Assembly: GCA_934481345.1 (NCBI GenBank)
Contig: CAKSPF010000001.1
Coordinates: forward strand, 434,001-498,000
Length of the DNA stretch: 64,000 nt
Direction: 5' to 3'
Source of the DNA: an uncultured Clostridia bacterium
GTDB taxonomy: Bacteria > Bacillota > Clostridia > UMGS1810
Position numbers and translations under genes: made by a program. The notes beneath the pieces are model-generated. The model saw only the letters and a list, made by a program, of their open reading frames with translations, made no database searches and was not told where the DNA came from. This document shows, piece by piece, positions 14,768-22,827 of the stretch (position 1 is the stretch's first letter; the number at the start of each line of letters is the position of its first letter).

Positions 14768-15580
14768 TTACTCAACAAGCTTTTCTCTTTGGTCTTTTTC
14801 AGCGTCCCAGTTTTTGTTGTAGCTCAAAAGCACAGACATAACGCCGGAATCCACGGTCAGCTCACTTCCGCTTATCGTTTTCGCCTGTTCGGAGCATAGA
14901 AAATATGCGGCATTCGCAATATCTTCGGGATAAGACTCAATCCCCACAGGCCAGTTTGCACGTTTTTTCTCATAGTCTTCGGGCGTGTAGCACGACCATC
15001 TGTCATTGTACACAGCGCCTACTACCAAAAGATTGCTCCTTATGCCGAACTTGCCGAGCTCATAACACATATTTCTGTTCATTACGTCAATTGCTCCCTT
15101 AGATGACGCATATACTATCCTGTTTGGCAGGGCACGCTTGCTGTGAACAGAACCGACAAGCACGATGCTTCCTTTAATTCCTTTTTCCACCATGAGCTTT
15201 GCCGCCTCCTGACAGCAGAAGAAATAACCTCTGGCATTGCTGCTCATTACATAATCATACTGTTCGGGAGTGGTCGAAAGTATACTCTGATTGTATCCGG
15301 GATCTGCGGCATTCGATACAAGCGCGTCTACCCTGCCGAAATCCTCTCTTACTTTTTTAAAAGTATTCTGAATTTGCTCCACTTCATTCGTAAGCATTGC
15401 ATAACCCTTTACCGTTACACCGGGATATTCGCTTTGCACCTCGGCGGCAGCGGCGACTGCCGATTCCGCGCTTCTGCTCGTAAGGCATACATTGTAGCCC
15501 TCCCCGGCAAAGCGTTTCGCAACGGCAAGTCCTATATTCCTTGCCGCCCCTGTCACGAAAACAACAGGCTTATCTGTCAT
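14768..15580 (-). CDS. SDR-family dehydrogenase, last gene of the nine-gene operon
   Basis: 270 residues, a classical short-chain dehydrogenase. Cofactor motif 'FVTGAARNIGLAVAKRFA', then 'DALVSNAADPG', catalytic Ser in 'LVGSVHSK', and Y-A-S-S-K with the catalytic Tyr and Lys. 'SAES' after the second strand gives no clear NAD/NADP choice. In sugar-acid routes, SDRs oxidise either the sugar or the 4-hydroxyl of a 2-keto-3-deoxy acid; context with a dehydratase and an aldolase fits one of these (inference). It starts 11 bases after the aldolase gene. Confidence 0.88.
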   Translation of the reverse strand: MTDKPVVFVTGAARNIGLAVAKRFAGEGYNVCLTSRSAESAVAAAAEVQSEYPGVTVKGYAMLTNEVEQIQNTFKKVREDFGRVDALVSNAADPGYNQSILSTTPEQYDYVMSSNARGYFFCCQEAAKLMVEKGIKGSIVLVGSVHSKRALPNRIVYASSKGAIDVMNRNMCYELGKFGIRSNLLVVGAVYNDRWSCYTPEDYEKKRANWPVGIESYPEDIANAAYFLCSEQAKTISGSELTVDSGVMSVLLSYNKNWDAEKDQREKLVE

Positions 15581-15591
15581 ATTATCATCTC

Positions 15592-16248
15592 CTATAAATT
15601 TTTTATTGCTTCAACGTTAGCCTTTGCAAGCTCCTTTATACCTTCAAAATTGTTATCCGCTACATATTCGGGTTTGAGTATCGTAATGCCCGTTCCAAAT
15701 ACTTTAGCGCCTGCACGGTAATATTCGGGTATTGTTTCCGGATTTACTCCGCCGGTTGCCATAATCGGTATATGCGAAAGCGGCGCCTTTATGTTCTTTA
15801 TGTAATGAGCGCCCAAGTCGTCGGCCGGAAACAGCTTTACTATATGCGCTCCCCATGAATATGCCTGCTCGATTTCCGTCGGTGTCATAGCGCCGGGTAT
15901 CGAAATCATTCCGAGCCTCAGTGTTTCTTTTATTACAGCCTCATTCGTGTTCGGAGAGATTATATATTTTGCTCCGGCTTCGTATGCCGCTCTCACCTGC
16001 TCTGTGTTCAGAACCGTTCCTGCACCGATAACCGCTCTGCCCTTTGCCGCCTTTACCATAGTTTCTATGCAGAGCTTGTTTTTTGCTATGCAGTCTTTGT
16101 CCGACTGCAAAAATGTGCTTTCAATCAAGGAAACTCCGCCGTCAATTACGGCGTTTACACATTTTTCGATTTTGTCCTGCGGTATCGCGCGCGCTATCAC
16201 CACAAGCTTTTTATCAAGTATTTCATCCAATATATTCATTACAGCCAT
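15592..16248 (-). CDS. KDPG/KHG-type aldolase
   Basis: 218 residues, the TIM-barrel Eda family. 'GVSLIESTF' carries the general acid/base Glu, 'AVIGAGTVLN' and 'YIISPNTNEAV' match the phosphate/keto-acid site, and 'HIVKLFPADD' carries the Schiff-base Lys; 'IMATGGVNPETI' closes the barrel. Such enzymes split 2-keto-3-deoxy or 2-keto-4-hydroxy acids to pyruvate plus an aldehyde. ATG 16248 overlaps the dehydratase stop by 10 bases, and a second ATG lies at 16239. Confidence 0.92.
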   Translation of the reverse strand: MAVMNILDEILDKKLVVIARAIPQDKIEKCVNAVIDGGVSLIESTFLQSDKDCIAKNKLCIETMVKAAKGRAVIGAGTVLNTEQVRAAYEAGAKYIISPNTNEAVIKETLRLGMISIPGAMTPTEIEQAYSWGAHIVKLFPADDLGAHYIKNIKAPLSHIPIMATGGVNPETIPEYYRAGAKVFGTGITILKPEYVADNNFEGIKELAKANVEAIKNL

Positions 16249-17894
16249 GTAGCTCCTTTCGCAGTTGATGAAACATTTTTTGCAAAAAGTCTCAGAAACG
16301 GTTTGAATTTTTCTTCCTGAAGTTTCCAGTCCACATCAGAGAGCCTTTGTGCAATTTCTTCATCAGATAAGTCAATATTGATTTTTCTTTCCTGTACATC
16401 TATTATAATTCTGTCGCCATCCTTTACAGCCGCCAAAGGACCTTTGATTGCGGCCTCCGGCGCAACATATCCTATGCTCAGTCCGCTCGAACCTCCGGAA
16501 AATCTTCCGTCAGTGACAATTGCCACCTTGTTGTATATATCCATTCCGGCAAGCTCCTTCTGAAACGTAAAAGCAGTCGTTCCGAAACGTCCCTTCGGAC
16601 CGAGATAATTTATCACAACCACGCTGCCGGCTTTTATTTCTCCGTTTCTGAGCGCCTTTATCGCCTCGTCAACCTCGCTGTAAACCATCGCTTTGCCCTC
16701 AAAATGCATCATGTTTTCGGGGACTGCCGCTGTTTTGAGTATTGCACCCTCCGGCGCAAGATTGCCCTTTAATACAGATATTCCGCCGTCCTCGGAAACG
16801 GGCGCGTCAAGAGTATGAATAACGTCTGTGTCGTATACTGCCGCGTCTTTGTAGTTTTCCTCAAGAGTTTTTCCGTTTACTGTCATGCAGTCGGAATTAA
16901 GCAGCGGAAGAAGCGTTTTCATCAATGCCTTCATGCCTCCCGCACGCTCAAAGTCGTTGAAATAGTATTTTCCGTTCGGTGCAATTTCCGTAATAAGCGG
17001 AATTTTATGCGACATCTCATCAAAGAAAGACCACCAGTCACGGTCTATCCCGGCTTCGTGTGCAATCGCCGGAATGTGCAGCAGAAGATTTGTCGAGCCT
17101 GCTATCGCCGTATCTGTAATTATAGCATTCTCAATAGCTTTTTCGGTGATAATATCACGCGCAGTTATCCCATTTTTGACCATATTCATTACATATCTTC
17201 CGGCTTCAAAAGCCATCGCACCGAGCCTTTTGTCGGTTGCGTTAACCGTGGCATTTCCCGGAACAGTCATGCCGAGAGCCTCCGCAATGCAGCACATGCT
17301 GTTTGCTGTAGTCATTGAGCCGCATGCGCCCTGACCTGCATGAGCGCAGTATACCATGTTGTCAAATTCTTCACGGCTGACTTTGTTTTGCATTACCTTT
17401 CCCACAGTGCCGGAAACCTCACTCAGCCCTATTTCTTTTCCGCGGTAAAAACAAAGAGGCATGTATCCGCCCGTTACCACCACGGTAGGAATGTTTAGCC
17501 TTGCAGCCGCCATAAGCTGGCCGGGAACTATCGAGTCGCATGTGCCGAGAAGCACCATGCCGTCAAACATATTCGCCTCGACATTCAGCTCGATTTCATC
17601 GGCAATGAGATTTCTGCTCGGCAGCTCTATATATCTCGGGTCTTTCAGAACCATTCCGTCGCATATACCCGTAGTCGTAAGCTCAAACGGAAGACCGCCT
17701 GCCTCGCGCACACCGTCTTTTACACGCTGTGCAATTTCTTTCAGATGCACATGCCCGGGGTTGTACTCGTTCCATGAATTTACAACGGCAATATACGGCT
17801 TTTTTACCTCGTCCTCCGTGTAGCCCATGCCGTACAGAATCCCGTCACGCTTTACGCTCCCCACGCCAAATTCCCATTTACTTCTTTCAAACAT
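16239..17894 (-). CDS. IlvD/EDD-family Fe-S dehydratase, probably sugar-acid
   Basis: 551 residues from ATG 17894 (AGAGGG 7-10 bases upstream); a longer frame reaching back into the kinase gene lacks a good ribosome site. 'NPGHVHLKEIAQRVKDGV' and the cysteines in TTTGICDGM, LLGTCDSIVPG and GQGACGSMTTANSM fit the iron-sulfur cluster ligands of the GHxHL branch. C-terminal 'DGRFSGGSSGLSIGYVAPEA' is the conserved substrate loop. The family dehydrates dihydroxy acids: branched-chain precursors, gluconate, or aldonates. No other ilv gene is near and an aldolase follows, so an aldonate is more likely. Confidence 0.88.
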   Translation of the reverse strand: MFERSKWEFGVGSVKRDGILYGMGYTEDEVKKPYIAVVNSWNEYNPGHVHLKEIAQRVKDGVREAGGLPFELTTTGICDGMVLKDPRYIELPSRNLIADEIELNVEANMFDGMVLLGTCDSIVPGQLMAAARLNIPTVVVTGGYMPLCFYRGKEIGLSEVSGTVGKVMQNKVSREEFDNMVYCAHAGQGACGSMTTANSMCCIAEALGMTVPGNATVNATDKRLGAMAFEAGRYVMNMVKNGITARDIITEKAIENAIITDTAIAGSTNLLLHIPAIAHEAGIDRDWWSFFDEMSHKIPLITEIAPNGKYYFNDFERAGGMKALMKTLLPLLNSDCMTVNGKTLEENYKDAAVYDTDVIHTLDAPVSEDGGISVLKGNLAPEGAILKTAAVPENMMHFEGKAMVYSEVDEAIKALRNGEIKAGSVVVINYLGPKGRFGTTAFTFQKELAGMDIYNKVAIVTDGRFSGGSSGLSIGYVAPEAAIKGPLAAVKDGDRIIIDVQERKINIDLSDEEIAQRLSDVDWKLQEEKFKPFLRLFAKNVSSTAKGATWL

Positions 17895-17898
17895 TGTT

Positions 17899-19059
17899 CT
17901 ACCCTCTTTCTGCAAAAGCATATGTATTTTTTGCAACCATAAGCTCCTCGTCAACAGGAGTTATGTAAACCTCAACCTTAGAATTTTCCGTTGAAATCAT
18001 AAGCGGTTCCTTGTCTGCTTTTTGTTTCAGTTTTTCCTTGTCAAGCTCCACTCCGAGAAATCCCAGACGGCTGCATATTTTTTCTTTTATCAATACGCTG
18101 TTTTCGCCTATTCCTCCCGAAAAACTCAGCACGTCAATTCCGCCGAGAGCCGCAAGGTATGAACATATATATTTCGCCGCACTGTACGCAAACGCTTCTG
18201 TAACCACACCGCAGCCGGCTTTTTCTATATCGCGCAGGTCGTTGCTTATGCCGCTCATTCCGTAAAGACCGCACTTCGTTCCCAAAAAATTCCGCATTTC
18301 TTCAATGCTCATATTTTCCTTTTCCATCAGATACAAGACGGCATAAGCGTCTATGTCGCCGCAGCGGTTGTTCATGGGAAGTCCGCTCTGCGGAGAAAAC
18401 CCCATGCTTGTATCGACGGATTTTCCGTCTTTGATTGCACATACCGATGAACTTCCTCCGAGATGAACGGAGATTATGCGTTTTTCACTTCCGAATTTGT
18501 ACGCGGCATAGCTGTGAGCCGCACCGTGAAAACCGTATTTTCTTATTCCGTATTTTTTTGCAACGCTTTTGTCAATAGGATATACAAAGGCATAGTTGGG
18601 TATCGTATTATGAAAAGCCGTTTCAAACGAGCCTACCGTAACAATGCCGGGGAAATATGCTTTTACGGCTTTTGCCGCCTCTGTGTAAGGCGTGTTGTGC
18701 GCCGGAGCTACCGAGCTGTATTCATGCATTTTTTCTGTTACCTTGTCATCGAGAATGCACGGATAATTAATATCGCCTGCCATGACGGTTTTAAATCCTA
18801 TTGCGCAAACCCCTTTTCTGCCCCCGGCGCAGTTTTTGTCAATAAAATCAATTATCATTTCAAGACAGGGCTTGTAGCCGTCCGATGCGTCAAAGCTTCC
18901 GTTTTTTTCTGCTTTTCCCGCTGTGAAAGCATAATCCGCCTTTTTGGTAAATACCGAACCTATTTTTCCGCACGCAATTACGCTTAAATCCTCCATGTTG
19001 AAATACTTGAACTTAAAAGATGTACTCCCTATGTTTAAAACAAGAATATTACAAGCCAT
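17899..19059 (-). CDS. Acetate-kinase-like acyl phosphate kinase
   Basis: 386 residues from ATG 19059, overlapping the AllG-like gene by 11 bases. Acetate/butyrate-kinase (ASKHA) signatures are present: 'ILVLNIGSTSFKFK', 'IRKYGFHGAAHSYAAY', 'RIISVHLGGSSSVCAI', 'VDTSMGFSPQSGLPM', 'SFSGGIGENS'. It aligns over the full family length and keeps the Asn, catalytic His and Glu positions. However, the substrate loop RVVHGGE of true acetate kinases is KTVMAGD here, and GTRSGD is NNRCGD. It probably transfers phosphate between ADP and an acyl phosphate other than acetyl phosphate. In E. coli the matching gene position holds a carbamate kinase. Confidence 0.85.
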   Translation of the reverse strand: MACNILVLNIGSTSFKFKYFNMEDLSVIACGKIGSVFTKKADYAFTAGKAEKNGSFDASDGYKPCLEMIIDFIDKNCAGGRKGVCAIGFKTVMAGDINYPCILDDKVTEKMHEYSSVAPAHNTPYTEAAKAVKAYFPGIVTVGSFETAFHNTIPNYAFVYPIDKSVAKKYGIRKYGFHGAAHSYAAYKFGSEKRIISVHLGGSSSVCAIKDGKSVDTSMGFSPQSGLPMNNRCGDIDAYAVLYLMEKENMSIEEMRNFLGTKCGLYGMSGISNDLRDIEKAGCGVVTEAFAYSAAKYICSYLAALGGIDVLSFSGGIGENSVLIKEKICSRLGFLGVELDKEKLKQKADKEPLMISTENSKVEVYITPVDEELMVAKNTYAFAERG

Positions 19060-20464
19060 ATTTATCACCGAAAGCCAACAAAGCCTTTTCAAAACATTCA
19101 TACGGAACTCTTGCAATGCCTGCGCCGAGACGCTTTCCCGTAGTTGAAATCATTCCGCCGTGAATAACCGGCTCAATTCCCGTATCCATAACCTTTCTTA
19201 TATCTATTCCCGTAGGCGTACCGCGGTAATTAAGCGCAGGGATAAGATAATTTACGTTTTCCGTAACCGTGATTTCCGACATTTCCAGGGTCTGCTCAAT
19301 GCCGTCCTGAAGCGTTTTGTCAAGCGAACGCATAACCGCCGGAGCTGCTGCTGCCGCAAAGCCTCCCAGACCTGTAGCTTCGAGAATACAGCTGTCGCCG
19401 ATCCACGGCAGAACTTCATCCGCATTGACATCCGAGGAAACGTATTCCCCTACAATCTTCGGCGACGGAGCTGCATACCACTGTGTGCCCAGACCGCTTA
19501 CTTTTATCGCATAATCAACGCCGTTTCCGACCATAGCTGTCACTACGGTGGAATAGTCAATCCTGCGTATTGCCTCAAGGAGCGACATTGCAGACGCCAT
19601 ACCGAGCGGATGGAAAAATCTCGCCGTGCCGTACAGCAGGTCTATACATTTCTTTTTTTCATCATCGGTAATATCTGCATCCACAAGCATTTTCATAAAC
19701 TCGTTTGTTGCGATAATGCCCGTTGCGTCCTGCCTTGAATGAAGCTCATCGCCCATCTCCACACCGCGCGTAAAAATCTTGCGCATTGCGATACCGCCGT
19801 TTGCCTCCAGTACCTTCGTCATAGCCGGAGCAATTATATCATGCACCATGTCGAGATGCTTTCTTATGCTGTCATTGAGAATACCCCAGCCTGCAAGTCC
19901 TCCGCGGTTAGGGCCCTCAAACGGCGGACAGAAGCCTCTGAACCCCGTGCTTTTATCCTCCACGATATTTACAGCCATTGACGGCGTGGTAATGCCCGAA
20001 CCCGGGCCTACGAGATGATAGTCGTTTGCCGACACAAATTTAACCGTGCCGTTTTCAAGCATCTTTCTTGCCTCGTCCTCGTCCTTTGCATAACCTTCAT
20101 ACATCACACCGTTGATGCCGCCCTGCTGCTGTGTTTCGCACATCCTCTCCCAGGGAATATCCGGGCCGGAATGCATTATCATTCCGTCCTCCACTCCCGG
20201 CACACACTCTTTTGCAGGCTTTACGCCTATCCAGTACGGATCGGTGTTGTTTATAATCTCCACAGCCTTTTTGTTTGCTTCTTCGATTTTCTCCCTGAAA
20301 TCCGAATACATTGTTTTTTCAAGAATTTCCCTTGCCCTCTCCGACATAACAACTTTTTTGCCCGGCTTCCAGTTAAGCTGCTCGGCAGGTATTCCCTGTT
20401 CCTTTACCGCATTTGCAAATACGTCCGTTCCGACATTTATTACATTTATCTTATCATTCAGCAT
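19049..20464 (-). CDS. AllG-like (DUF1116) subunit
   Basis: 471 residues of DUF1116, about the family length. The opening 'INVINVGTDVFANAVKEQG', 'GVMYEGYAKDEDEARKML', 'CPPFEGPNRGGLAGWGILND' and 'ATGLGGFAAAAAPAVM' segments match YlbE/AllG. In E. coli AllF, AllG and AllH together form oxamate carbamoyltransferase, which phosphorolyses oxalurate to oxamate and carbamoyl phosphate. Here the gene sits between an AllF- and an acetate-kinase-like gene with zero spacing upstream. I see no signal or membrane segment. Confidence 0.88.
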   Translation of the reverse strand: MLNDKINVINVGTDVFANAVKEQGIPAEQLNWKPGKKVVMSERAREILEKTMYSDFREKIEEANKKAVEIINNTDPYWIGVKPAKECVPGVEDGMIMHSGPDIPWERMCETQQQGGINGVMYEGYAKDEDEARKMLENGTVKFVSANDYHLVGPGSGITTPSMAVNIVEDKSTGFRGFCPPFEGPNRGGLAGWGILNDSIRKHLDMVHDIIAPAMTKVLEANGGIAMRKIFTRGVEMGDELHSRQDATGIIATNEFMKMLVDADITDDEKKKCIDLLYGTARFFHPLGMASAMSLLEAIRRIDYSTVVTAMVGNGVDYAIKVSGLGTQWYAAPSPKIVGEYVSSDVNADEVLPWIGDSCILEATGLGGFAAAAAPAVMRSLDKTLQDGIEQTLEMSEITVTENVNYLIPALNYRGTPTGIDIRKVMDTGIEPVIHGGMISTTGKRLGAGIARVPYECFEKALLAFGDKYGL

Positions 20465-22009
20465 TTATCTTTCCTCCGCTTCTTTTATAATTTTCATTGC
20501 AAGCTCCGCCGCCATGCTGTTTGTGTCTGCCAATATAACCCCGGCGTCTCTTAGCGTCTGCGCCTGCTTTTCATAATCCTGCGGATCCATATCGCTTCCG
20601 CAGATTGTGGCAATTATGCAAAGGTATCTGCCCTCGGCTTCGGCGCGCTTTCTTTCCTCCGTGATTACATCTGCCATAACCGATGCCGGGTCTGCATGAA
20701 GGGCATATCCGAGCAGAAAATCAAGATATATAACCGCCGTTTCGGGATCTCTCGCCTCTTTTATAAATCGGTTTACTCTCGCCGTCGGGTCTATTGCCAC
20801 ATGCGCCCTGCCCTTTGTAAAGGTTTCGTCGCCGATATCAATAACTGTGTTTTTTATGCTTTTAAACGGATCGGGAAGCATAAATTCCTTGTCCAGAGCC
20901 ACATTTGAGTATATATCGCCCATTTTTTTCTTCCACAAAATCTGCGTTTCATCGGCAAGAGAACCTCCGCAGAGTATCGCACGGAAATATTTTTGCTTTG
21001 CGGAAAATTTATCCGCCTCGCCTTTAATATCAGTGCACTCGTCAAAAATCTTTTTCATTTTCACTTCATGGCCGCACGACAGCTCCATGACCTTTTTTGC
21101 GGTTTCGTCAAACGTTTCCGAATACATAATCCCGTTTTCCGCAAGTATCTTGTTGTTGCCGTTCAGAAACTGCACCACAACAGGCTTTCTGCATTTTTTT
21201 ACCGCCTCTATAACCTTTAACAGCGCCGAATGTGCCGGCGGTTTTGAAATCAGTGCAATTACCTTCGTGCCGTCGTCATTTTCAAGCGCTTTAATGCTTT
21301 GAATCATTGTAATGCCGCCAACCTCGTCAGACATATCCCTGCCGCCCGTTCCGATTGCGTGAGATATGCCGAATCCGTTTCGGTGTACCAGCACCATTAC
21401 CTCCTGAATACCGCTTCCCGACGCACCGGCAAGACCTATGTCACCGCGGTTTACCATACTGCAAAGACCTATCGCCGCGCCGTTTATAAAGGAAAGTCCG
21501 CAGCCCGGTCCCATCATAAATTTCCCCTTGCTCAACGCAAGCTTTTTCAGCTCAACCTCATCCTCAATATCCACATTGTCGCTGAACATAAATACATTCA
21601 TGTCATTCATAAGCGCCTTTTTTGCTTCGGCGGCTGCATACTCGCCTGCAACGGATATTATGGCAAGGTTTGCGTCCGGAATTGAATTTTTTGCACCGAT
21701 AATGCTTCTGAAAGAATTTTGAGATGCACTTGAATTTTTTTCATTAACCAGCCTTACAAATTCTTCCTTTGCTTTAAGACAAGCGTCTTCGTCCTTTGCC
21801 CTCACGGCAATTATCAGGTCGTTCGAACCTGCACCGTTCATTTCTTCGGTGTCAAGTCCCAGGTCGGAAATGGTCTCCTTGTTAAGCGGTGTACCCATTC
21901 CTACAGAGGCATTGTCCACGTCCTCGGCTTCCGCAAGCTTTCTTGCGATTTTCATAAGAAATACCGAGTCATAGTAACGGTTTTTTTCAACGTAGTTTTT
22001 TACAACCAT
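20465..22009 (-). CDS. AllF/FdrA-like subunit (acyl-CoA-synthetase-like fold)
   Basis: 514 residues. N-terminal 'VEKNRYYDSVFLMKIARKL' and 'SVGMGTPLNKETISDLGL' are typical of FdrA. The middle has a CoA-binding-like Rossmann part with 'MGPGCGLSFINGAAIGL' and 'GLAGASGSGIQEVMVLVHRN', then 'HAIGTGGRDMSDEVGGI', as in succinyl-CoA synthetase alpha. The phosphohistidine motif (GHAGA) of that enzyme is not seen. The gene abuts the AllG-like gene and overlaps the AllH-like gene by 10 bases, so the three subunits are translationally coupled. Confidence 0.88.
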   Translation of the reverse strand: MVVKNYVEKNRYYDSVFLMKIARKLAEAEDVDNASVGMGTPLNKETISDLGLDTEEMNGAGSNDLIIAVRAKDEDACLKAKEEFVRLVNEKNSSASQNSFRSIIGAKNSIPDANLAIISVAGEYAAAEAKKALMNDMNVFMFSDNVDIEDEVELKKLALSKGKFMMGPGCGLSFINGAAIGLCSMVNRGDIGLAGASGSGIQEVMVLVHRNGFGISHAIGTGGRDMSDEVGGITMIQSIKALENDDGTKVIALISKPPAHSALLKVIEAVKKCRKPVVVQFLNGNNKILAENGIMYSETFDETAKKVMELSCGHEVKMKKIFDECTDIKGEADKFSAKQKYFRAILCGGSLADETQILWKKKMGDIYSNVALDKEFMLPDPFKSIKNTVIDIGDETFTKGRAHVAIDPTARVNRFIKEARDPETAVIYLDFLLGYALHADPASVMADVITEERKRAEAEGRYLCIIATICGSDMDPQDYEKQAQTLRDAGVILADTNSMAAELAMKIIKEAEER

Positions 22010-22827
22010 TCTATCAGCTCCTTTTCTTTACTCAATAAATATCCTGTAATCACGCCGTAACAGGTTTCGGTACCCGACGTGTTTCCGTAATCAATCATAT
22101 CAAGCGCTTTTTCTTCTATGCTCTTTTCATCATTCATAACTGCATATATCAAATCATACAGACTGTTGTTTATATATCCCTCCGCAGTGTCACACAGAAG
22201 ATTTTTGCTCACCGCAGTGGTAACCGTATCGCCCTTTGCATTGAGATATTCCGCAAGCTGAGTGTTAAATCCGCTGCCGATGCCGTTTAAGTGAAAGTAT
22301 GCCGCCATGCCCGAAATAATATCGTCACATGACGGAGTAAGCCCTGCTCCCAATCCCACAAGTGCCTCAAATCCCTGCACGGGATTTTTTAACAGCAAAT
22401 CAAATCCGCGCTTAACCTTAGCCGATAACAGTTCATTCTCAAGTACCGGACTTTTTTTCCCGTATTTTTTAAGCACATTTTTTAAAATCCCGATATTTCT
22501 TCCGACGTCCGCACAGGCAGCTATTCTGCTTCGCTTTGCGGGAATAATTTTCGGGCGGCACATGCCGAAAACAACCTCTCCGGCATGTATGCTTTTTTCA
22601 AGCCTTGTAACCGTCATACCGTCCTCAATCGGAAGATATTGCATGCTCTCGCATATATCCGTCAGAATTGCACGGGTTGAATAACGGTCTGTTTTTCTGA
22701 AAAAAGTCAGCATCTCGTTGCCGTCTGTCAGAACGTTAAAGCAGTTATTGTATATCCCGGCAACTCTGCCCGTTTCCCATTGCGTATCTTTTACTCTTTC
22801 GCATATGTGCGTTATTTCATATCTCAT
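22000..22827 (-). CDS. AllH-like (DUF2877) subunit
   Basis: 275 residues from ATG 22827, which overlaps the preceding stop as ATGA; a longer frame upstream is inside the flavoprotein gene. The DUF2877 signature 'LVGLGAGLTPSCDDIISGMAAYF' is present near residue 180-205, with an N-terminal 'NNCFNVLTDGNEMLTFF' strand region. It is the third member of the AllFGH set. Together with adjacent AllF- and AllG-like genes the complete complex is encoded, in the order H-F-G. Confidence 0.87.
   Translation of the reverse strand: MRYEITHICERVKDTQWETGRVAGIYNNCFNVLTDGNEMLTFFRKTDRYSTRAILTDICESMQYLPIEDGMTVTRLEKSIHAGEVVFGMCRPKIIPAKRSRIAACADVGRNIGILKNVLKKYGKKSPVLENELLSAKVKRGFDLLLKNPVQGFEALVGLGAGLTPSCDDIISGMAAYFHLNGIGSGFNTQLAEYLNAKGDTVTTAVSKNLLCDTAEGYINNSLYDLIYAVMNDEKSIEEKALDMIDYGNTSGTETCYGVITGYLLSKEKELIEWL

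Noticed and set aside
16239..17894. Loss of the first cluster cysteine in the IlvD-like dehydratase (P-G-H instead of P-C-N)
   Set aside because: The GHxHL form with cysteines in CDGM, TCDS and GACG is normal for one branch of the family, so this is not a defect.
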